Of a DNA stretch of 64,000 nucleotides, positions 57,920 to 64,000 are shown piece by piece (position 1 is the stretch's first letter; every line of letters begins with the position of its first letter). The notes under the pieces were generated by a model that saw only the letters and a program-made list of their open reading frames with translations, was not told the DNA's origin and searched no databases. The DNA lies in assembly GCA_026125385.1 (NCBI GenBank), contig JAHCLG010000005.1, positions 58,802-122,801 of the forward strand. The letters run 5' to 3'. The stretch comes from Legionellales bacterium. GTDB lineage: Bacteria > Pseudomonadota > Gammaproteobacteria > JAHCLG01. A program made the translations under genes and the position numbers.

Positions 57920-58906
57920 ATGGATTATAGCGCACAAACGAAAATTTATACGGATTTACACGGGTTAAATAATCTGCGTAATGAAGCAAAATTTTCAAAA
58001 GCTGAAGCCATCGATGAAATTGCTAAGCAGTTTGAAGGTATGTTTTTGCAAATGATTTTAAAAAATATGCGTGAAACCTATGCAGTATTTGGTAAAGGCT
58101 TATTTAATTCCAATGAAATGGAAACTTATGAAGAATTATACGATAAACAAATGGCCTTAAGTCTTTCTGAGCGGGGTTTGGGTCTTGCGGAAATGATTAG
58201 CCAACAATTAAAACGCGCACAAGGCTTAAAAGCCGATACTGCAGAAAAAGCGCCTCAAAATCAATATCTTCCTTTACCCCATGCCTTGCCAAATAATTCT
58301 AAAGAATCTGCAAATCTTGCCGATAATAAGAATAAGCCAGGGGATTTAGCGGCATTGCCAATGCCGTTTAAGGCAGGAGAAAATAGGCAAACAGAATCAT
58401 TGGCAAAAGCGGCAAAACTTACTAGCAGTGCTTTTGATTCAAAATTGGAATTTGTTCAACACTTATGGCACGAAGCCAAACCGATTGCGGAAAAACTCGG
58501 TGTCGATCCTAAAGTATTAATTGCCCAAGCGGCATTAGAAACCGGCTGGGGCAAAAAAGTGATTAAACATGCGAATGGAAATTCATCGCATAATTTATTT
58601 GGAATTAAAGCGCATGGTGGCTGGGAGAGTGAAAAAGTATTTGTGAACACCTTAGAATATCGCAATGGGATTGCACGTAAAGAACGGGCGGGATTTCGCA
58701 GCTATGGCTCATTTCGGGAAAGTTTTGCGGACTACGCACAGTTTTTGCAAAATAATCCACGTTATGATCAAGCTTTAAAAAGCGTGAGTAATCCGCATCA
58801 ATTTGCCCGTGAATTACAAAGAGCTGGATATGCAACGGATCCGAATTATGCCAATAAAATTATTTCGATCATGGAAAGCGATGAATTTAAATCCGTGACA
58901 CGTTAA
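57920..58906 (+). CDS. flgJ: Flagellar rod cap and muramidase FlgJ
   Basis: 328 aa. The N-terminal rod-cap domain (about 28-100; EIAKQFEGMFLQMILKNMRE) and the C-terminal glucosaminidase domain (about 172-325) are both present. The catalytic Glu (about 207) lies in AQAALETGWGKK. It is the full two-domain form that both caps the rod and opens peptidoglycan. A Lys/Asn/Pro-rich linker (about 100-165) joins them. Confidence 0.94.
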   Translation: MDYSAQTKIYTDLHGLNNLRNEAKFSKAEAIDEIAKQFEGMFLQMILKNMRETYAVFGKGLFNSNEMETYEELYDKQMALSLSERGLGLAEMISQQLKRAQGLKADTAEKAPQNQYLPLPHALPNNSKESANLADNKNKPGDLAALPMPFKAGENRQTESLAKAAKLTSSAFDSKLEFVQHLWHEAKPIAEKLGVDPKVLIAQAALETGWGKKVIKHANGNSSHNLFGIKAHGGWESEKVFVNTLEYRNGIARKERAGFRSYGSFRESFADYAQFLQNNPRYDQALKSVSNPHQFARELQRAGYATDPNYANKIISIMESDEFKSVTR

Positions 58907-58936
58907 ACGTGAACACGTAGAAAAGAGGTTAAGATT

Positions 58937-60913
58937 ATGGCAGGTATCGCAGAAATTGGTTTAAGTGGATTACTCGCTTATCGTTCGGCGTTGGCCACCA
59001 CCTCGCAAAATATTGCTAACATGTATAACGAAAATTATACGCGCCGTGATGTTGTCTTAACAGAACAATCAGCAGCAGGAAATCCATTAGGGGTTTCGGT
59101 GAGTGATGTTATTCGCGTGACGAATTCCTATGTCACCAAAGAATTGCAACAAAGCACGGCGAATTTTAATTTTAATCAAGTGAAAAGCCAATCGTTAAAT
59201 GAGTTAGGTAATTTTTTTAGTTTAGACGCCACCAATATTGCCATTGGCTACGAAAAGCTTTCTAATTCATTACAATCCGCGTTAGAAAATCCTTCGGTAC
59301 TTGCATCCAGAAGCGTTTTTTTAAACCAAGCAAATAGTTTAGTTCAGCAATTTCAAAGTATTAGTGATGAATTAAATCGCCAAGTGCAAAATTCCAATGA
59401 TAATTTGCGTGCTGCTGCCAGCGAAGCCAGTGCCTTAGTAAAACGCGTGGCCGATATTAATTTACAAATTACCCGCGCCGGTGGTACTGCCGCTCCCGAT
59501 TTATTGGATCAACGCGAAGGATTATTAAAAGAATTATCGAAATTTACCCAAGTGAATGTGACTGAGCAACCCGATGGCGCCGTCAATGTTTCGTTAAATA
59601 ATGGCAGCCCTTTAGTGGTGGGTAGTAAATATTATTCCTTTTCTACGCAACCTAACGCAGAAAATTCTGAATTATTAGATATTATTGTTACCGATGGCAC
59701 CATTACTTCTAATATTACCAATACCATCACCACCGGAAAAATGGGTGGATTATTAAGCTATCGCGATGGTACGGTTAAAAATACATTAAATCAAATTGGC
59801 GTTGTGGCCGCAGGCATTATTGCCCAAACCAATAGCCAACATCGATTAGGGATGGATTTACAAGGCAATTTAGGTGGTAATTTTTATAACGATTTAAATA
59901 GTGCAACTGCCATGGCAAATCGTGTGTTACCCAATTTAAATAATACGCAAAATGAAACGATGACGGTCGCAATTACCGATGTTTCACAACTCACGGGTTC
60001 GGATTATCGGTTAAGTTTTACCGCGCCCAACGATTATGTGTTAACGCGTATTTCTGATAACACCAGTGTGGCAACGGGAATAGTCGCGGCTTTTCCACAC
60101 ACAATTAGCGCAGATGGATTTCAAATTTCCATTTCTGCCGGTACTTTACCGATTCCAGCCAGCGAACGTTATTTAATTACCCCCACACGAAATACGGCTG
60201 ATGAAATGACGGTTGCTATTACTAATCCAGCCAATATTGCACTAGCAGCACCCATTCGCACAACTCCTAGTACTAGCAATTCAGGCACCGGATCGATTTC
60301 TGCTGGTGTGGTGGTTGATACCACCAATGCATCATTTACTACCACCGCACAAGCGTTAACCCCACCGATTTTAATTCAATTTGATAATCCACCGAATACT
60401 TATAGCGTTTACAATAATACCGTGCCGGGTGCTCCAGTATTATTACAAGCAGGCATTCCTTTTACCCCAGGACAAGCCAATGCGGTATTTCCAACCCCTG
60501 CGCCCTCTAATTTAGATTATGGTTATCGCGTTGATATCAATGGTACACCGGTTGCAGGCGATCGTTTTACCGTTAATTATAATACGAATGGTGTTGGTGA
60601 TAATCGCAATGGATTATTACTAGACGATTTAAAAAGTTCTAAAATTTTATTTAATAATACCAGTACCTTTGCCAATGGCTTTGTGCAAGCGATTGGCACC
60701 GTTGCTTCCGATGGTAATGCCGCTAAAATTCAATTAGAAGCCAGCACGGTATTATTAGAAGCGTCACAAAATAAACGAGATTCACTTTCTGGAGTCAATG
60801 AAGACGAGGAGGCCGCGAAATTAATTCGTTATCAAAGAGGATTTGAGGCCATGGCAAAAGTATTTTCGGTATCCGACATTATGTTTAGCACTTTATTAGG
60901 ATTAACGCCATGA
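58937..60913 (+). CDS. flgK: Flagellar hook-associated protein 1 (FlgK), long form
   Basis: 658 aa, about 110 residues longer than E. coli FlgK (547 aa). It forms the hook-filament junction with FlgL. The N-terminal rod motif (TTSQNIANMYNENYTRRD), the D1 coiled region and C-terminal KLIRYQRGFEAMAKVFSVSD are standard. The extra length lies in the middle (about 360-560), including a segment with ILIQFDNPPNTYSVYN and VAGDRFTVNY that resembles one in FlgL. It overlaps flgL by 4 nt. Confidence 0.94.
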   Translation: MAGIAEIGLSGLLAYRSALATTSQNIANMYNENYTRRDVVLTEQSAAGNPLGVSVSDVIRVTNSYVTKELQQSTANFNFNQVKSQSLNELGNFFSLDATNIAIGYEKLSNSLQSALENPSVLASRSVFLNQANSLVQQFQSISDELNRQVQNSNDNLRAAASEASALVKRVADINLQITRAGGTAAPDLLDQREGLLKELSKFTQVNVTEQPDGAVNVSLNNGSPLVVGSKYYSFSTQPNAENSELLDIIVTDGTITSNITNTITTGKMGGLLSYRDGTVKNTLNQIGVVAAGIIAQTNSQHRLGMDLQGNLGGNFYNDLNSATAMANRVLPNLNNTQNETMTVAITDVSQLTGSDYRLSFTAPNDYVLTRISDNTSVATGIVAAFPHTISADGFQISISAGTLPIPASERYLITPTRNTADEMTVAITNPANIALAAPIRTTPSTSNSGTGSISAGVVVDTTNASFTTTAQALTPPILIQFDNPPNTYSVYNNTVPGAPVLLQAGIPFTPGQANAVFPTPAPSNLDYGYRVDINGTPVAGDRFTVNYNTNGVGDNRNGLLLDDLKSSKILFNNTSTFANGFVQAIGTVASDGNAAKIQLEASTVLLEASQNKRDSLSGVNEDEEAAKLIRYQRGFEAMAKVFSVSDIMFSTLLGLTP

Positions 60914-62154
60914 GATTATCCACCTTACAATTTGACAGTGCCTCATTAAAATCGTTGCAATTAAGTCAGCAGCGTTTGCAAGAAGTGCAAACAAAATTAG
61001 TGACGGGAAAAAAATATTTAAATATTAATGAAGCACCCGTAGAAACTTCGCGTTTAAAAAATTTAGAAGTGTTTGGTCAACAACTAGAAACGCTGACCAA
61101 TAATAATAAAATTGCTTTAAATAATTTGCAGCTTTCCGAACAAACTTTAACGTCGATGAGTAGCGTTATTCAACGTATTCAAGAATTAAAAATTCAAGCT
61201 TCCGTTCCTTCATATACGCAAGCCAATCGCAATGTGGTTGCCACTGAGATGGAAGAACGCTTGAATGAATTATTAGCGCTCGCTAATACGCGTAATACCA
61301 ATGGTGAATATATTTATTCCGGTTATTCAGCCAATACGCAGGCATTTATTAAAGATTCGACTAATAATTTTGTTTATCAAGGCGATACAGGGCGTCGATA
61401 TTTAGATGTGGGGATCAGCGCAACGATTTCGCTCAACGATCCGGGATTTGATTTATTTGAAAATATTCCAACAGGCAACGGCACATTTCAAGTAAGTGGT
61501 AATCCGGCGAATACTGGCTCTGGCACGATTGCGGGTGGTGAGGTGGTAAATGCCAGTGCTTATGTCAATGAAACTTACACGATTAATTTTGTAAATAATG
61601 CTAGCGGCGAATTAGCGTATACGGTAACCGGTTCCACCAGTGGGCAATTAATTCCAGCTTTACCACTCGTTATTCCCAATGATGCGCCAGCGTATTCCGA
61701 TAATGCCACAATAAATTTTAATGGCATTAATATTGCCATTCGCGGTGAACCTGATGTCGGTGATAATTTCACTGTAGAACCCAGCACCACGCAAAATATT
61801 TTTACTTCCGTGCAAAATATGATTAATGCTTTGCGCCAAGGCGTCAGTAACGATGCCGATTACGCGCGTTTTATGAATGCGTTTGATGCCAATTCATTAT
61901 CGTTAACGCAAGGGTTTAATCGTATTGTCGATGGCATTTCCGATATTGGTACGCGAATTAATGTGGTTGATTCAGAAACTGCTATTTTAGGGGATTTTAG
62001 TTTGCAAAACTCTATTACTTTAAGTGAGTTTGGTGACTATGATGCGATAGAAGGTAGTATTTTATTTTCACAACTTACCACTCAACTAGAAGCTTCACAA
62101 CAAATTTTTGTGAAATTAAGTCAATTGAGTTTATTGAGTATTATTAATCGCTAA
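60910..62154 (+). CDS. flgL: Flagellar hook-associated protein 3 (FlgL), long form
   Basis: 414 aa, longer than E. coli FlgL (317 aa). The N-terminal flagellin-like region has LQEVQTKLVTGKKYLNINEAP and YIYSGYSANTQAF; the C-terminal half has LNELLALANT-type and NSITLSEFGDYD helices. The central insertion (about 195-300) contains TINFVNNASGELAYTVTGS and PDVGDNFTVEPST, similar to FlgK's insertion. Confidence 0.92.
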   Translation: MRLSTLQFDSASLKSLQLSQQRLQEVQTKLVTGKKYLNINEAPVETSRLKNLEVFGQQLETLTNNNKIALNNLQLSEQTLTSMSSVIQRIQELKIQASVPSYTQANRNVVATEMEERLNELLALANTRNTNGEYIYSGYSANTQAFIKDSTNNFVYQGDTGRRYLDVGISATISLNDPGFDLFENIPTGNGTFQVSGNPANTGSGTIAGGEVVNASAYVNETYTINFVNNASGELAYTVTGSTSGQLIPALPLVIPNDAPAYSDNATINFNGINIAIRGEPDVGDNFTVEPSTTQNIFTSVQNMINALRQGVSNDADYARFMNAFDANSLSLTQGFNRIVDGISDIGTRINVVDSETAILGDFSLQNSITLSEFGDYDAIEGSILFSQLTTQLEASQQIFVKLSQLSLLSIINR

Positions 62155-62160
62155 ATTCAA

Positions 62161-62187
62161 TTAAGTTTTTATTTTGAATACCGATAT
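62161..62187 (+). promoter_or_regulatory. sigma-28 (FliA) promoter of pomAB
   Basis: TTAAGTTT (62161-62168), an 11-nt spacer and ACCGATAT (62180-62187): 13 of 16 positions match TAAAGTTT-N11-GCCGATAA. Transcription would start near 62194, leaving about 33 nt of leader with the AAGGTG ribosome-binding site. Confidence 0.65.
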
Positions 62188-62226
62188 TACCTATAGAAAT
62201 GTAAAAAATGGAACAAGGTGATATTA

Positions 62227-62994
62227 ATGGATCTGGCGACACTTATTGGGTTTATCTTTGCCATCGGCGTTGTCATCATGGCAATTATTGTCGGCGGTAG
62301 TGCTGAAGCCATGTTTAATGTACCTTCCATGTTAATTGTCTTTGGTGGCACGGCTGGTGTGGTATTAATGCGCTTTTCTTTACACCAATTTTTTGGTGCA
62401 GTTAAAATTGGCTTAAAAGTATTATTTTATCGTAGCGAAACTCCTGAACAAGTGATTAGTCAAGTATTACAGTTGGCAGAAATTGCGCGTAAAAATGGTA
62501 TTTTAGCGTTAGAAAATGCCGATATTAAAAATAATTTTTTAAAACAAGGCGTACAACATTTAGTGGATGGCTTAGAACCAGAAATTGTTGAAACGATGCT
62601 AGTTAAAGATATGGAAATGACAGTATCGCGTCACGAACAAGGATTGCAAATATTTAGGGCGATTGCTGATGTTGGGCCTGCCATGGGTATGATTGGCACT
62701 TTAATTGGTTTAGTACAAATGTTATCGAATTTGGGTGATCCAGGTTCTTTGGGACCGGCGATGGCAATTGCCATGCTCACCACCTTATATGGCGCCATAC
62801 TCGCCAATATTATTGCTACGCCAATTGCCGAAAAACTCGAGCTGCGCTCACGAGAAGAACGCACCATGCAAGCGTTAATTATTGATGCAGTGATTGGTAT
62901 TCAAGCCGGACAAAATCCCCGTATCATTAATGATATTTTGCAAACCTATTTACCGGGATCAAAACGTTCTAGTGACATTCACAAGGCCGCCTAA
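62227..62994 (+). CDS. pomA: Flagellar motor stator protein, PomA/MotA family
   Basis: 255 aa, four membrane helices. It forms the stator with the next gene product. MDLATLIGFIFAIGVVIMAI and DVGPAMGMIGTLIGLVQML (about 148-166), GPAMAIAMLTTLYGAILAN (about 177-195) match PomA closely, suggesting sodium drive; ion choice is an inference. The frame opens at GTG 62218, but ATG 62227 lies 6 nt after AAGGTG. Confidence 0.9.
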   Translation: MDLATLIGFIFAIGVVIMAIIVGGSAEAMFNVPSMLIVFGGTAGVVLMRFSLHQFFGAVKIGLKVLFYRSETPEQVISQVLQLAEIARKNGILALENADIKNNFLKQGVQHLVDGLEPEIVETMLVKDMEMTVSRHEQGLQIFRAIADVGPAMGMIGTLIGLVQMLSNLGDPGSLGPAMAIAMLTTLYGAILANIIATPIAEKLELRSREERTMQALIIDAVIGIQAGQNPRIINDILQTYLPGSKRSSDIHKAA

Positions 62995-63010
62995 AATATG
63001 AGGGACTATC

Positions 63011-63901
63011 ATGGTCATTGATGATAGTGAAAAAGAAAAAAAAGAAAAACGTAAACAAAAACGCAAAGCCGACAGCATGAAAATTGTTGCGATTAATAGT
63101 GCTACTTGGGTTGTCACCTTTGCCGATTTAATGTCATTATTAATGGGGTTTTTTGTGATGTTATTTGCTTTATCTGAAGTGGATAAAGAAAAGTTTCGTT
63201 TACTTGGAATTTCTATGAAAGAAGCTTTTGGTTCACCGGTTTCGATTAGCCTTGAACCTACCAATGAACAACCGCCTGCGGGGAAAGAGGATACGAAAAA
63301 TCCGCCACTGCCCACTGCCATTCCCAAAGAAGAGGTGAGAATTCCAGTGTATACTACACAAATTCCCAATGAATTAGCACCACAAACTCAAAAAGATATG
63401 CGCGCTATTAAGACTTTGTTAAACAATGAAATTAAAGCAAAACGCGTGCAAGTCGAGCAAAAAGGCCGAATTATTGTGATCCGTTTATTAGATGCCGGAG
63501 CATTTCCATCGGGATCGGCGGAATTAACCGATGAATTTCGTCCGGTAATTTCTGAATTGGGTGAGCAATTGAAAAATATTGAAGGCAAAATTGTGATTTC
63601 AGGATTCACCGATAATGTGCCGATCAAAAATCAATTATACCGTTCGAATTGGGAATTATCGGCTTCACGCGCGTATTCGGTGGTCAAAGAATTTATTGAA
63701 AGTTCGGGCATGGATGCCGAACGTTTAGAAATTCGTGGTCATGGCGATACCCAAAATTTAGCACCGAATGACACGCCTGAAAATCGCGCTAAAAACCGTC
63801 GGGTCGAAATTATGATCGATCAACGACCCGAGATTATGCCTGAAAAAGAGGAGCGTTACGAAGTGAGAACCCCAGCAGATGTTCCTTCCATCATTCGTTA
63901 A
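63011..63901 (+). CDS. pomB: Flagellar motor stator protein, PomB/MotB family
   Basis: 296 aa. A basic N-terminus (EKKEKRKQKRK) precedes one membrane helix holding the ion-binding Asp in VTFADLMSLLMGFFVMLF (about 36-53). The C-terminal OmpA-like peptidoglycan-binding domain (about 145-280) has SGFTDNVPI, NWELSASRA and IRGHGDTQ..NRAKNRRVEI. It starts 16 nt after pomA. Confidence 0.92.
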   Translation: MVIDDSEKEKKEKRKQKRKADSMKIVAINSATWVVTFADLMSLLMGFFVMLFALSEVDKEKFRLLGISMKEAFGSPVSISLEPTNEQPPAGKEDTKNPPLPTAIPKEEVRIPVYTTQIPNELAPQTQKDMRAIKTLLNNEIKAKRVQVEQKGRIIVIRLLDAGAFPSGSAELTDEFRPVISELGEQLKNIEGKIVISGFTDNVPIKNQLYRSNWELSASRAYSVVKEFIESSGMDAERLEIRGHGDTQNLAPNDTPENRAKNRRVEIMIDQRPEIMPEKEERYEVRTPADVPSIIR

Positions 63902-63930
63902 AGTAATGAGAAAAGGCGTCGATAATAATT

Positions 63931-64000
63931 ATAGCCTGGAACGGAGCGTAGTCTGTAGCCTGGAACGGAGCGTAGCGGAGATCCAGGATCGAAGTTTTAA
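63931..64000. repeat. REP-like repeat (copy D), reaches window end
   Basis: Two direct half-units, TAGCCTGGAACGGAGCGTAG and GTAGCCTGGAACGGAGCG, then GATCCAGGATC. It matches copies A-C. Its inverted partner, if present, lies beyond the window. Confidence 0.88.

Overview
The window is a stretch of bacterial chromosome (AT-rich by eye, roughly 40% G+C) from a flagellated gammaproteobacterium. The gene set and order (prfB-lysS; lepA-DUF4845-rnc-era-recO-pdxJ; rpoE with an anti-sigma gene; ppiD; lolCD; comEC) are gammaproteobacterial. The base composition and several large, low-complexity, effector-like orphan proteins beside tRNA genes suggest a host-associated member of the Legionellales or a relative. 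That placement is an inference; no 16S rRNA gene is present.

Layout. 1-6.5 kb: a minus-strand nonribosomal peptide synthetase (NRPS) cut by the window start, preceded by a possible nitrilase-fold gene. 6.6-12.3 kb: a DUF4143 ATPase, a Rossmann/DUF2520 gene behind tRNA-Asn, aspartate aminotransferase, uvrB and tRNA-Val. 12.3-13.4 kb: an orphan gene and two decayed fragments (aldolase-like, cupin-like). 13.4-17.6 kb: prfB with its programmed frameshift, lysS, nadB. 17.6-20.2 kb: a large orphan membrane protein flanked by palindromic REP-like repeats. 20.2-22.7 kb: rpoE, its anti-sigma gene and a POT-type peptide transporter. 23-29.5 kb: lepA, DUF4845, rnc, era, recO, pdxJ, anmK, mostly overlapping or tightly packed. 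29.6-33.2 kb: a 736-residue polyserine orphan, tRNA-Asp, and a 117-bp MITE-like element inserted in the stop codon of a DUF2156-like gene. 33.4-45.1 kb: ppiD, DUF3301, a four-gene oligopeptide ABC transporter, lolCD, DUF2062. 45.2-49.9 kb: comEC, an L,D-transpeptidase-like gene, a phosphodiester-glycosidase-like gene and a ribosome-modulation-factor-like membrane protein. 49.9-63.9 kb: flagellar locus with fliK (minus) divergent from flgBCDEFGHIJKL, then a PomA/PomB-type stator pair.

How the genes work together. The flg genes encode the rod, hook, L and P rings and hook-filament junction; FliK sets hook length and PomAB powers rotation. Near-consensus sigma-28 (FliA) promoters lie before flgB and before pomA, so the locus looks partly under late flagellar control. 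The ABC transporter and the POT permease both point to peptide uptake. RpoE with its anti-sigma factor, PpiD, LolCD and anmK serve envelope stress, folding, lipoprotein export and wall recycling.

The most notable features are the MITE that captured a stop codon, the REP family that supplies another gene's stop codon, the degenerate first NRPS condensation domain, the RMF-like membrane protein, the sigma-28 promoter overlapping the flgB ribosome-binding site, and the orphan effector-like proteins.
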